From positions 558,001 to 622,000 of the forward strand of contig OX377202.1 of the NCBI GenBank assembly GCA_947396885.1: DNA of 64,000 bases. The letters are read 5' to 3'. The DNA comes from Heligmosomoides polygyrus polygyrus. Lineage: Eukaryota; Nematoda; Chromadorea; Rhabditida; Heligmosomidae. Shown here piece by piece: positions 10,153 through 21,219 of the stretch. Each line of letters begins with the position of its first letter. Within the stretch, counting starts at the first letter, position 1. The notes beneath the pieces were generated by a model that was not told where the DNA came from, did not search any database, and was given only the letters and a program-made list of their open reading frames with translations. A program made the position numbers and the translations under genes.

Positions 10153-11572
10153 CCAGGATACTACCTCAGCGGTAGATCGGGACGGCCCAAGTGTTGTATA
10201 TGGGCAGAACCGCCTCTCTCTGGGTAGTAACAAACTGCAGGTATCTCGACCCCAATACAACTCTGCGCAGAGTTAGGGGCGACGGAAGTCGCGTGTTGGC
10301 GCCCTGTTGATTCACGCGCTCCACAGCTGACTGGCGCGCGCGGGATGAGGGCTCGTATCGCGGCTAAGCGCAGTGCACAGGTGGCGTAGTAGGGAGGAGC
10401 TCGGGCTTGTAAACGCGGAGTCGGGGGTTTGGATCCCGCGGACTGTGCTTCTTTTGCACTTTTGCAAAATCCATGTTTATCATATAGGTAATCCACCTAG
10501 GGGTACTATAGTGTGTTATAGAGCATGTTCACATATAACATATGCTTCAAACTACAGATTAGCTAAAATGTTCACTTCTGTGTGTCACTTATTTTAAGTC
10601 TATTTTGTGTGAAGCTATAGTTATGTAACGATAGATATTTTGTGGCACTAGTAAAAAGTTCCGACTCCACCGACAAGACTTCGGTCAAAAAAAATTTTTT
10701 CGCTGAAACCTTGTCTATTTGGGGTGCTGATCACGAATCTGACATCCGTTTTTCACGATTCGGCTGAATAATATAGATAGAGGAAGGCACAGGATTACAT
10801 TCTTAAAGTTTCTGCCGATGACGGCAGGTAGAGGCAGAATCGTGAAAAACGGATGTCAGATTCGTGATCAGCACCCCAAATAACCCCCCTAGACAAAGTT
10901 TCAGCGAAATCGGTGACCCTGCCTGGACCACCCTTGTTAACGGTATGGGTGGCCTCCGACCGCATCGTGAAAAACGGATGTCAGATTCGTGATCAGCACC
11001 CCAAATAACCCCCCTAGACAAAGTTTCAGCGAAAATTTTTTTTTTTTGACCGAAGTCTTGTCGGTGGAGTCGGAACTTTTTACTAGTGCCACAAAATATC
11101 TATCGTTACATAACTATAGCATCACACAAAATAGGCTTAAGATAAGTGACACACAGAAGTGAACATTTTACCTAATCTGTAGTTTGAACCATATGTTATA
11201 TGTAAACATGCTCTATAACACACTATAGTACCCCTAGGTGGATTACCTATATGATAAACATGGATTTTGCAAAAGTGCAAAACGAACGCAGTCTGCGGGA
11301 TCCAAACCCCCGAACCCGGGTATACGAGCCCGAGCTCTTCCCTACTACGCCACCTGTGCATTGCGCTGACACGCGATACGAGTCTGCGCGCCCGTCAGCT
11401 GTGGAGCACGTGAATCAACAGGGCGCCAACCCGCGACTTCCGTCGCCCCTAACTCTGCGCAGAGTTGTATTGGGGTCGAGATACCTGCAGTTTGTTACTT
11501 CCCAGAGAGAGGCGGTTCTGCCCATATACGACATTTGCGCCGTTCCGACCTACCGTTGAAATAGTATCCCGG
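10153..11572. mobile_element. FB-2 element copies B and C forming one 1.4 kb foldback element
   Basis: The ends CCAGGATACTACCTCAGCGG at 10153 and the complement ending GTATCCCGG at 11572 are flanked by TCA on both sides. Two arms of about 570-590 bp (10153-10745 and about 10990-11572) are inverted copies of one another and of FB-2 copy A. Each arm holds the tRNA-like A/B box module (A box 10382-10393, B box 10426-10437; reverse copies at 11341-11352 and 11298-11308). Near the centre a segment of about 68 bp beginning CGTGAAAAACGGATGTCAG is tandemly repeated at 10841 and 10965. It is noncoding. Confidence 0.85.
10841..11033. repeat. Internal tandem duplication near the centre of the FB-2 foldback
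   Basis: A segment of about 68 bp (CGTGAAAAACGGATGTCAG through GTTTCAGCGAAA) occurs at 10841-10909 and again at 10965-11033 in the same orientation, separated by about 55 bp of unique sequence. Confidence 0.8.
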
Positions 11573-12711
11573 TCAGATGGTGCGAGCGATCGATAGCGCT
11601 GGCTTTCGTGTTAAAGTACCGCGCTGCGGCCCAAGGTGGTTAAGAGTATGTAATTTGGCATCTATGCGCGTTATTATTCGAGTTGCTGCTAGCTATTGCT
11701 TAAAGCCCGTTATTTCCTTTCAGTCGCTGTTGCTAGAAGCCAGCCTGTCAAAGGGTTTCTTCTCCGCTGAAAAGCATAGTTTTTGTTACCGTTGATGCAT
11801 GTTGGTACTATTACAGAGAGTGTGTTATAGTTGTTTCTTCCAAGCCGTTGCATTTTAGTTGTTGTTTTGGGAATAAATTCTTTAATAGGGCAGTGTTAGA
11901 TCTCCCGATCGCATGGCGCATTCAAAAGACAGTCAACAATGGACAATTTGCTGCGTTCTACGAACCTTTCAAAAGGGCACAATCAGCAGTAAGTACGCAG
12001 GGCTGTTCACGATGATACTTAGTAATGTTACATCTAGCAGGAAGAACAAAACATGCACTTACTTCTTCGAACTTCCTTCCTGTTTCCGTGAGAATAAAGG
12101 AAGCGAGTTGCCTAAAAATGAAATGAACATGCGGATATATTCCCACATACTTGAAATCCTCTTGAAATAAGATTAGCAATGCGCTAAAATTCTACTGAAA
12201 TGGAAGATTTCCTGAACAATTAAGACAGTGTATCCTTTGGCTATAATTATCTCTGCGAGAGAGGGAGACTGCCGCCGAGGTGCGTATGTAGGTCATCGAA
12301 CTGGTGTTTCAGAATGCACCGAAATTGCTTCACATTCTGAAAAGCCGATTCGAAAAGGACTCCAAATATGTATTTTATTCTCGAAAGTGGTCGTTTTGAA
12401 GGGAACTGCTAAAAAATGACTAAAATCGCTGAAACTGAGTGAAATTTTGAAATTTTGAATTTTTTTTTGTACAATCGGTATCTCCTTGGCGAGACGAGTT
12501 GAGTGTTGTAAATTGTTTTCCGTATGGATCACTCCTAACGATTCCGACGCTTTGCGACGCGACGTAGCGTCGCCGACGCGCCGTCGCGTCTGCGACGCGA
12601 AATGCGACACTAGTTATGAGCGGTATTGTAGGGGCGTGTTTCGGTACAGGAACAGCTAGTCAGCGTTAGCTACTCCAGATAAGAACTAGACCGCAAACGG
12701 TTTGCCAAATA
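11573..12711. other. Intergenic stretch, nothing recognised
   Basis: No gene or element end was recognised. An AATAAA lies near 11870, and a CG-rich patch of CGACGC words lies at about 12548-12606, resembling the inner parts of the 134-bp MITEs but without visible ends. Confidence 0.4.
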
Positions 12712-13908
12712 TTAGGGTGTCCAGAAAGGATCTGCAGAAAACTTCGCAATGTTCCAGATTTTTTCTAGAATGCTCTGAAGATTTCAGCATAAGTGCTATA
12801 TAAAGACACTATCCTGCTGTATCTGCATAGCATATCCAGCTCCGTCTTCCTTGCCTATTTCACTGTACGATGGCCGAACTGTCTACCCATATTAGACACG
12901 TACTCCTTTACGAATTTGAATCTGGGGACTTCGCTGCAGAAGCCTGTCGAAACTGGTGTCGTGTATTCGGCTCTGAAGCTCCTTCTGTACGGTCTGTGTA
13001 TAGCTGGTTCGAACGCTTCAGAAGCGGGAACAGGAGCCTTGAAAATGCGCTCTAGTCGACCGACAACGATATCTTTGGACGAACTGAGGAAACTGGCGGA
13101 GCACCATTCATATGAAGGTGTGCGTTATTTTGCTGCTGCGCTTGGCTGTTTCCGATCCACCGTGGAGAATGGACTGCGATCTCTTGGAACGGTTAAAAAG
13201 CTCGCTCAGTGACTCCCACACGAGCTGACCGACGACAACCGGCGAAGACGTCTGGACATATGAACTCAGCTACTCTTCTGAAGTCGGACCTTCAACTGGC
13301 TGGACACCATCGTCAAAGGAGACGAAAAATGGGTCCTCTACGTCAACCACGCTCGTAAACGTGCGTGGTGCCTACGTGATGAAGTGCCGAAATCTTTCGT
13401 AAAAGGGGAAATTCATGCGAGGAAAGTCATGCTGGGCGTCTGGTGGGGAGTTTATGGGATCTACCATTTCGAGCTGCTGTCTGACAGCACGACTGTCACT
13501 GCCGAGGTCTAGGCTGCCCAACTGCAGAGACTGGCCGATAAGATGCGCAAGGCACAGCGCAGGCTCGAAAAGTTCGCTTGGAACTCAGTTGGGAAGTTGT
13601 GCCGCATCCACCGTACAGCCCAGGTCTGGCCCCAAGTGACTACCACCTTTTTCGATCACTTCAGCATCATCTGGACAGGAAGCGCTATGAAGATCGGGAC
13701 CACCTCGAAAATGACCTCCGAGCTTTTTTCGCCTCCAAGTCGCCGGATTTCTACGCCCGAGGAATTCGAAGTCATGTGGAACGTTGGGGGGGGGGGGAGT
13801 AGTCGATGTTGATGGTTATTATTTGGTTGATTAATAAAATGTTGATAAAAAATTGTGTTACTTTGAAAAAATTGTCGTATTTCTGCAGATACTTTCTGGA
13901 CACCCTAA
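12712..13908 (+). mobile_element. Mariner-family DNA transposon 2, TIRs and TA duplication
   Basis: The inverted ends TTAGGGTGTCCAGAAAGGAT and ATACTTTCTGGACACCCTAA bound 1197 bp, flanked by TA (12710-12711, 13909-13910). The TIR match of about 28 bp includes ATCTGCAGAAA. It is slightly short of a full mariner because the transposase has an internal deletion. Confidence 0.93.
12870..13802 (+). pseudogene. Mariner transposase, internally deleted and frameshifted
   Basis: Starts MAELSTHIRHVLLYEFESGD, the usual mariner N-terminus, with HTH region SVYSWFERFRSGNRSLE. A frameshift near 13055 moves to the frame reading SLDELRKLAEHHSYEG, and a TGA at 13210-13212 replaces the residue before PHEL. Then GDEKWVLYVNHARKRAW and VMLGVWWGVYGIYHFELL follow. 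The first catalytic Asp after WW is Gly (codon 13447-13449). The segment that should carry the second Asp (HDNARPH) is missing. The end is recognisable: HPPYSPGLAPSDYHLF and DFYARGIRSHVERW. This is a dead copy. Confidence 0.9.
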
Positions 13909-13910
13909 TA

Positions 13911-14407
13911 AAACATTTGACGCTTAAAATCAAGTGGATTATCCATAGCAAATTTACGGCCGATAAATTCGCCCAGTGGGCAGGGATTTGTGCTGTACGA
14001 GCGCATAAAACTACGACCACGAACAATTGGCTGCGTAAAAACGCTTTTTCCATTATCTGTGTATCTATGTAGTTTAAGTAGGGGAAAGATGTCCGGTATA
14101 GCACTGCAATATGTACATGGCGAAAAATGGGAAAGAAATCAGGTAAAGGAAACCGGCAGCCAATCGAAAACTGTCGTTTTTCTACTGTAGAATTTATCCG
14201 AAAAACGCGAGTTTTTTCGATCCTCGAATATGTTCTCGATTTGGAGTATTCAAAAAATCGTCGTTCGAATGAATTTGAATGCCATATTTTGAATATGCGA
14301 ATTAGTTTATTCAAATTCAGATGAAAATCATTCGAATACCTATTCGAATGGGTCACTCGAGCACAACTCTAACTGTCCGCCGTAGCTAACAGTTATCACT
14401 AGACCTG
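13911..14407. other. Intergenic, with possible hAT-type end near 14371
   Basis: Mostly AT-rich. The stretch 14200-14371 is dense in TTCGAA words. Read in complement it begins TAGAGTTGTGCTCGAGTGAC, which resembles hAT termini. A matching left end was not convincingly found (TATAGCACTGC near 14097 is a weak candidate). Confidence 0.35.
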
Positions 14408-16060
14408 TCAAAATATTTTTTGTTTATTTAGTTTGTAGGTGCAAGCCGTTACTTGCACAAAATAAACAAGTACGTACGCAAAAATAACAAAAGGAAACTC
14501 AACATCAGCTATAGACAACGACGTACATTATATAATGTGTCAAATAAGTTGATGTAAGACGTTTAAAAAATCATGCTAACAGCATTCTGCTAGATGAATA
14601 ATCCAACACGCTTAGGAAATCCTAGAGGGCACTACAAACCGTAACCAACCTCCCAAATCACCTCTGACGCATTCCAAAGTATCACCTGTATCACCTGTCG
14701 TCCCGTTGATCATCGAATTGCTCGAGCGGGTGCCAGCAGCGTCTTCATTCGTCCCTGTCGCGTGCCAGAGTGCTCCAATGGATCCTTCTCGCTCGAGGGA
14801 CACGAAGAGCGTCATATCGGTCGTTCAGGGCTTTAACGAAGAAGTCTGACCAACGCGTTGGTGGGCGTCCTGGTATTCTCTTGACATACCGCGGAATCCA
14901 GTCGGTAACGGCTCTCGTCCAGCAGGTGTCTGCGAAGCGCATTACGTGGCCGGCCCACCTAATTTTCGACAACTTGGCCCACGCGACAGCGTCTCTGACC
15001 TTCGAACGTCGGCGAAGCTCGGAACTCCGGAGGCCTTCTCTCGCTTGTGTGAGTCGTGCCACTCCGAGCATTGTTCTCTCGATTCCACTCTGCGCGACGC
15101 TTATCGCGTGTTCATCCTGCTTTCGTATGGCCCAGGTCTCTGAGGCGTATGTTAGGACAGGAAGAACAGTGGAATCGAATAGGTGGGCACGGAGTCGGAC
15201 GTTCTTCGTCTTCTTCGCGACTTCTTCGACGCTCTTGAAAGCTCCCCAAGCCGCTCTTTTCCTCCTGCTCAGCTCTGGTGCTAGGTCGTTGGCCATAGCT
15301 GGAGCATTCGGAGATGTTCGTTCCGTTGAGCGAGAATGGGGCATCAAAAACCCATCCGCTCCTCATGAACATCGTCTTCGTAAGATTCAGCTGCAGTCCA
15401 ACGTTCCCACATACACAATCGAAGTCTGCCAGCATTCGCTCCGCCTGGCTGATGCTCGGTGTTACGAGCACGATGTCGTCAGCGAAGCGAACGTGATGTA
15501 GTTGCCGGCCGTCGACCTTCACTCCCATGTCTTCCCATTCTACTTCGCGCACGACGTTTTCGAGAGTGGCGCTGAAGAGCTTCGGGGATATGGTATCCCC
15601 TTGCCGAACCCCTCTCTTCACGTCGACGACGACGTCGTTGTAGAATGGAGAGATCTTGGTCGTGAATCCACTGTACAGCTCTCGAAGGACTCTGATGTAC
15701 TGAGTAGGAACGCCCTGAGTGAGCAGGGCTTCGATGACCGCTTCAGTTTCGACAGAGTCAAATGCCTTCTTCAGGTCGATGAACGTAAGGCAAAACGACA
15801 GCTTGTACTCTCGCGACACTTCGATGAGCTTCGTAATGGTGTGTATGGGGTCGATCGTGCTGAATCCTCTCCGAAATCCTGCTTGTTCGCGTGGCTGTCC
15901 TTCGTCCAGCGTTTTGCTGATCCTATTCAGGATGACTCGAGTGAACAGCTTGTAGACTACGGACAGGAGGCAGATCTGGCGATAGTTGCCAATTTCGTGC
16001 ACGTCTCCCTTCTTGTACACCAAGACGGTCCTGCTGGTCCTGTCATTCCAAAGTAGCACA
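14408..16060 (-). mobile_element. RTE-clade non-LTR retroposon, 5' truncated
   Basis: The minus strand carries the reverse transcriptase and C-terminal part of an RTE-type element; no endonuclease domain is found upstream of about 16060, so it is 5' truncated as is usual for target-primed insertion. After the coding part a duplicated CAGGTGATA unit (14679-14700, in complement) is followed by about 270 bases. These end in a hairpin (GTGCAAGTAACGGCTTGCAC) and an A-rich AATAAACAAAAAATA near 14408-14430. The 3' limit is therefore placed near 14408, with some doubt. Confidence 0.75.
14745..16059 (-). pseudogene. RTE reverse transcriptase, truncated and frameshifted
   Basis: The RT core is clear on the minus strand from 16059: RTVLVYKKGDVHEIGNYRQI, LSVVYKLFTRVILNRI, QAGFRRGFSTIDPIHT, FIDLKKAFDSVETEAV, GVRQGDTISPKLF, and the active-site box RFADDIVLVTPS. 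After NISECSSY (near 15300) the frame shifts and about 25 bases including the usual YLGRE motif are missing. The downstream part, ELSRRKRAAWGAFKSVEEV, LTYASETWAIRKQ and RWAGHVMRFADTCWTRAV, then runs to a TGA at 14745-14747 where related elements have Trp. The remaining C-terminus (HPLEQFDDQRDDR) continues in frame after that stop. It is not functional. Confidence 0.92.
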
Positions 16061-16384
16061 ATGCAACGTCACTTGACGGACAAGCTAACCAGAAGTCGCC
16101 GTCCGCAGACTGTAACTGTTCGTCCTGTTTATCTGCACATGCCAGGTTGTCCATACACTACATATGTATTGTCGTGAGAAGGTAAAGATAGTGAGCAGCC
16201 ACATGAAGATGAGATCGAGGCCCAGCGTGCTGATCACAAATGAACCATCCTTCGAATGAAGTTGGTTGATCTGGGCTTGCTCAAGCCTTGCCTTTATTCA
16301 CCACTGGTGTGTGCCGAAGCAGCGCAGCGAACCTTTCCTTGATTGACACGGCGAGTGATACAAGTCGTTTTTTTTAGAAATCAA
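16061..16384. other. Intergenic stretch, nothing recognised
   Basis: The sequence upstream of the truncated RTE element. No gene, RNA or repeat end was identified. Confidence 0.4.
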
Positions 16385-16920
16385 GTGGCCACTACTGAGG
16401 TTGTACGCTGTTATAGCGTAGTATTGTTGCAATTAAAATCTAGTGCCAGGCGCGACTCGAACTCAAGCCCCTGCTTATCGGGAAGCGTGTTGTTCGCCAC
16501 TGCACCACAGGCTGTTTGATCGAACACAACATCTCGTGGGTACAATGTATCCGCACTCACCCATATATCGGGATGAGCCGGCCGCTGATAGCATGAAACC
16601 AGTTTAGCTGAAGGTCTTGATAGAAATGATTCACTGTGTTATATTTTCGCCAGTCCGCCAACGGCTCCTGCCGAAGTTGTAGGCTGTTATAACGACTTAT
16701 AACGATGTTTTGTTGTAATCGAAACTAAAAAAAAAAACAGTTGAGATGCTTGTAAAATGAACTGAATCATTTTCATCAGGACCTTCAGCTTAACTGACTT
16801 TATGCTGGTGTCAGCGGCCGGCCCATCCCGATATACGGGTGAGTGCAGGCGTAGAACATCCCGATAAGCAAGGGGTGCGTGTTGGCGCCCCGTCTGGCGG
16901 CAGAGTTTTGATAGAAGGGC
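16385..16920. repeat. Inverted-repeat block with tRNA-like (SINE-like) modules
   Basis: The segment 16550-16640 (CTCACCCATATATCGGGATG, GGCCGGCCGCTGA nearby) recurs inverted at about 16745-16860. A second motif, GGCTGTTATAACGAC / ACGCTGTTATAGCG, occurs directly at about 16405 and 16685. In complement, 16443-16515 reads like a degenerate tRNA: A box TGGTGCAGTGGCG and B box GAGTTCGAGTC. A shortened reverse copy of part of it (CCCGATAAGCAAGGGG) lies near 16860. Probably two SINE-like copies in opposite orientation or a foldback element. Confidence 0.55.
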
Positions 16921-18229
16921 TGAACCTCCAAATGAGCTGCATGTGAACTTGTCCAAGCGGTCGCTACCTCGTCGAGCCGCACTGACCGCCAACCTCTTCG
17001 CCCCGTTCGTCGGCTGTCGGCCGCTGGTTGCTACCGGTGATGGATAAGCGACGGCCGCTGATGGCAGGGGGCTCAGGTCGCGGTTGTCGCCAGCGGGGCA
17101 CGGCGAGCGGTGGTCAGTGTGTAACCGACCGCCGCGTTGTTGCGAGCAGGACGCGCTCTCTGGCCCTGACGCGCTGTCCATCCCCGGTCCCCTCGTCGTG
17201 TCCGCTGCTCACCTACTAGCACCTCAGCTCAATCATGTAGCCGCCATCAGCGAGTTTCGGCGCGGTCCGCCAGCTTTGGAGCGTCTGTTGGGTTCAGGGA
17301 AGCTTCTTGGTGATTTTCTTTGTTCTTCTGTGCCTTTATGGCTTCAGGACAACCCTATCGGCTCCTAGTTTTGCCTTAAAGTTCGCAGATTTTGGCCGTT
17401 CTACGGCTACGGCTCCTCAGTCTCACGAATAGTTCTTCTCATCCTACTGCTACGGCTTCAGATGAATTTTATTGGGTTCGTTCATTGCTTAGTACTTTGT
17501 TTTATTTCTTGTGGACATCACTTGCTTCCCTCCCTTGCCGCATTCGCTTCTAGAATTGCTTTGGACAATCTCAAAAATAAAAATAAGCGGTGTTTTCAAA
17601 ATTGTCAGAGAGGACGGGACCTACTCACGTCAGCACTTCCCGTGTGTCCACTTATTCTGCCATCAAGTGGATCACCTAAAAATTCTCGGAATAGCTGCCA
17701 ACCCTAAAGCCATTGTGCGGCGGGAGGGGAGGTGGGGTGGTCACTGTCAAGGTGTGCTGGGCCAAGGTGGGGTGGGATCGTCATCGATCGCCTGAATCAG
17801 CAGCGTTTGTTAGCATAGCGTGGAGGTGCCTTCGTCGTTGTGTCCGACGTCGTCCGGCGATGTCACCGCGGTCGAGGTAAGTGGCCATCGGGCCGTCGGA
17901 TTATTAGCTAACCAGTTCTTTGGCCCACATTTTCTGAGATCATCTGTGACTAAAATTCTGTGGCCGTTTTCCTTCGAGTCGGGGTTCTCCTCTCACTATC
18001 TTCCCGAGTAGTAGACAAGAGAGAAAAAGTGTGCTTCTTTGACCATCTGAGCTGTTTTGTTGCGAAAAGAAGGGCCGGGTTTGCATACAATCAGAAATGT
18101 TTGTGCATCAAACGTGAACTGCCACAGAAATTGGTTCAGCTCATTGAATTGAGAAAATTATTCCCTGCAAACAAGTCTTCACATCCTTTGCTCAGATGAA
18201 AGAATCGAAAAAGAATAAAACACCCAACT
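16921..18229. other. Intergenic, GC-rich patch but no gene recognised
   Basis: 17000-17290 is GC-rich and open in more than one frame on both strands, with no recognisable domain. The stretch 17590-17720 could be an exon by composition, but no family was recognised and no splice pattern supports it. The rest is unremarkable. Confidence 0.35.
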
Positions 18230-18308
18230 TCCACGCCGAGTTAGGCACTTTTGAAATCAAATTGGAGACTCTTCTAAGCAGGCTTCACGCTTTTAATATC
18301 AATCTGTG

Positions 18309-18734
18309 GATCTATCCTAGTCCGGGGGTCCACATAAGTCAAAAATGTTATATGTAACAAATCCACTTGATACTTACCGAGCGGCTCCTACAGAACAACA
18401 TGAGACCTAAACAAGAAAGGTCATGAAGAACAAAACGAAAAAATTACATTTCTTGCGGTTGCAAGCCGGCAAAGTTATGTGCCCTCCTCACCATGTTAGA
18501 TCCTGGTTATAACATGTCAGCCGGGGGCTAGCACGCAGCATGCCTCCACTCCGTCGTTCTTTGTCCGCCGAGACGGTTGTAAACCGCGGCGATTTTTCAT
18601 TTTTTTGTTTGTTCGCTTGTTTTCGGTTTCTTTTAGGTTCCAGCTCGTTCTCTAGGAGCCGCTCGGTAAGTTTCAATTAATTTTGTTGCCTACTTTTTAG
18701 TTATGTGTCCCCCCCCCCCCGGACTAGGATAGAT
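18309..18734. mobile_element. R2 MITE copy 2
   Basis: The ends GATCTATCCTAGTCCG and GGACTAGGATAGATC are inverted, with inverted arms of about 100 bp. The middle matches copy 1 closely (GTGCCCTCCTCACCATGTT, GGTTATAACATGTCAGCCG). A run of 13 C near 18709-18721 lies just inside the right end. Confidence 0.75.
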
Positions 18735-19100
18735 CCCAAACTATAACACCTTCCAAATGAAAGCGAACTTTTTCAACCTTAAAACAGAGGCTCACCGAGA
18801 CAACCAGAATAATATTTTGTTTAGGGAACAGTCAGTAGACTTTATCTCATTTCTAAAAAAATTCACCTGTTCCAGTAAATGACAAGAACACGCTATTTGA
18901 AATTTTATTAAAATTTTTTTCGAGGAAAAATAGTGAACCAAAATTTGATTCAAAACGCAGCATCATTAAGTATATTGAGAGAAGAAATTGCTTCAAGCTT
19001 TCGACTGTACCGTCGCGATTTTTTGAAGCAGCGCCCTGAGGATATACCTATTTTTTACAGCTGCTCTTGTTGGACCATTCACATCTGTATTATGTACTTC

Positions 19101-19391
19101 TGACTTTGGGCACGTGTAGCGCAGTCGGAGGAGGCGCCGACTGTCGCGTGCTCCCGATACCAAGTTCCTGGTTCGGATTTCCCGCCCAGGCCAACCAAGC
19201 CCTCCATCCCTCCGGGGTCGTTGAATTGGTGAATTCCTTCGTGGAAGGATAAAGCGCTGACTTGTTCATCGGCTGGCCACCGCAAGTCGTTGTATGGCCA
19301 AATACGCATCCAACTCGCCTCCACGACATCCCGTAGAAGTAGAATGCGTGGCGCATCCCAAAGGGATTGAATAACGCCGGCCTTTATCCTT
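19101..19391 (+). mobile_element. tRNA-derived SINE, 291 bp, with 13-bp target duplication
   Basis: Direct repeats TATTATGTACTTC at 19088-19100 and 19392-19404 flank the element exactly. It has a Pol III A box TAGCGCAGTCGG (19117-19128) and a B box GGTTCGGATTTCC (19170-19182). The body ends GCCGGCCTTTATCC, with a small hairpin GAATGCGTGGCGCAT near 19342. Long target duplications and an internal Pol III promoter are the signature of LINE-mobilised SINEs; the RTE family present here is a possible partner. It interrupts R1 copy 3. Confidence 0.88.
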
Positions 19392-19815
19392 TATTATGTA
19401 CTTCACGTAAACAATTTTTGCTGTCAGTCAAATAAAGTCGCGATAAGCTGGGGCGATCTCTTCTTTTAATGCATTAAATAATTGCCGCGTTTCTGCGCTT
19501 TGAAACAAGTTTTAGTCCACTGCTTTTCCTTGAAACCAAGTTTATAAAATGTCAAACATTGCGTTCACTTATTGGAGCAGTTGAATTTTAAAAATTCTAA
19601 ATAAAATCGTAGTGAATTTTCTGTGAACATGAATTTAATCGTACTGAGTTTTCCGCGAACAAGAAATATTTTAGTTGTCTCGCGGAGTCTGTCTTTATCT
19701 GAAAGGCTGTTTTTCGATTTAAAAGACGTTCAGTTACATTTCGGAAGCGTCAGGCTTGCACATAGGAGTGTCCAGTCTGATTTGAAATCATCCTATTTTG
19801 ACGTGAAAACGATAT

Positions 19816-20229
19816 AAGAACAGTGTGGCATACAGTTCAGATACGTCGAAGAAGGAAAACACAATTGCTTAGTAACAAAACTCTATCTTTACAGATTTTT
19901 TCCAGATTGGAGAAGACCTTCTGGTAGAACTTTTCTGCAGCATGAAAAACACCGGATCGGCTGCTGTTCGAAGCTTTCGGGGTGGTTTTCGGAAGACCCT
20001 GTAAAATTAGGGTTTCGTTGCAAAGAATGGTGATCGCTTCGAGCACTGTTTTTTGCTGAACTGTTTACTACGCTGTTTTCTATTTTATTTTGCTGGGTTA
20101 CTTTCTCTGGTCTTGTAGTTGTAAAGACAGTTGTAACTGTGTCAGCCGGCTCGAGCTACTTTCTATGAGAAACAATGGATTGGTTTTGTTTTTAGTTTTC
20201 AGTCTCACAACCCAACAATTCATTCAACA
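19816..20229. other. Spacer between R1 copies, nothing recognised
   Basis: AT-rich sequence with no recognisable exon or element end. Confidence 0.4.
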
Positions 20230-20885
20230 TTTATCCCATTTTCAAATCAAATTGGACACCTTCAAAATTGGCCATCTTCCATACTCAACTGGACACTTTC
20301 GGAAGGACAGTGTAAATTTTCGATTTTAAAAATGTGACTTTCTCTGAAATTTCTATACCTTGCGTGCTTCAAGAAAATGAGTGCAATGTTTCAATTTTAC
20401 AATTTTTTTATTGTTTTAGTTACAGCAATAGCCTTCGATGCACTTCAAAGCAGGTTACAATCTGAAGTTTTTGATTGAGTTAGAAAGGGAAATTGCGCCA
20501 TGCACTCGTTCGGAATGTCACTCGGCTTACCCGATTGATAGCATGAATGTCGACTGATTGAGGCTCTGCAGTGGATATGTAGCCGTCTTTCACAATTGTT
20601 CTTGCTGTATCGTTGGTCAGCGTTTAAATCCGCGCAGACAGAATTTTCGCTGTCAGTCAAAATAAAATTGGAAGATTGTATCTATCCAAAAATGGCTGAT
20701 GTCCTGCACTTCCAAACGAATCTAAAACCACTTCTGCAGCTAAAATAGTAAGAATTTTGTGAAAATTCAAACACTATGGGCTTCTCAGCACTGGTGATCA
20801 ATAAAATTTCAAGTGAAGTCATTGTAAAATGTTCAGTTTGGTTTCAAAAGTGTCAAATTTGATACGAAAATCATGCTTATTGAGG
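20230..20885. repeat. R1 foldback repeat, copy 4
   Basis: Outer units TCAAATCAAATTGGACACC (20241) at the left and AAAAGTGTCAAATTTGATAC (20846) at the right are inverted versions of each other. The left hairpin core TTGCGCCATGCACTCGTTCG is at 20493. The right core is poorly preserved. Confidence 0.58.
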
Positions 20886-21219
20886 TTTCTGGACGGAATT
20901 GTAATCACACTCAATCCCTTTCAATGAAAGTAACGTTTGTTGAGTAGGAAATTGTGGCCCATATCTGGGCAGGACTACGAGGTGCAGCGTGCGCAGCCAA
21001 CGACGGCACCGACCGAACACTCGTTACCAATCAAGGCTCCGAAAGTACACGCCCTCTGCCTATGCGATTTTATTGATAGTGAACGCTAGGGATGGGCGGA
21101 ACGTTTGAAAATGTTTCCAGAAAACAGAAAAGCCAAAAACGCCAGGAAACAAAACATTTCGAAATCATCGCTTTAGCTATCTGCTGTATCTAAAGATGCG
21201 TTTTTCCAGTAACCAACAC
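20886..21219. other. Spacer between R1 copies, nothing recognised
   Basis: No gene or element end was recognised. Confidence 0.4.

Larger units (their letters stand above)
18230..19815. repeat. R1 foldback repeat, copy 3 (with R2 MITE and SINE inserted)
   Basis: The left arm holds short units (TTTGAAATCAAATTGGAGAC at 18251). The right arm ends GAGTGTCCAGTCTGATTTG (near 19768). The arm sequence AATTCAACTGCTCCAATAAG, read in complement near 19575, pairs with left-arm versions seen in copy 2 (AATTCACCTGCCCCAATAGG). The hairpin core at about 18985-19470 is diverged and split by the SINE at 19101-19391. The R2 copy splits the left arm. Confidence 0.58.

Noticed and set aside
14770..16056. Long open frames on the + strand across the RTE element
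   Set aside because: They are antisense shadows of the reverse transcriptase; the minus-strand frame carries the RT motifs.
17028..17795. GC-rich open frames on both strands
   Set aside because: No recognisable domain, no consistent splice sites and overlapping frames on both strands; composition alone is not enough.
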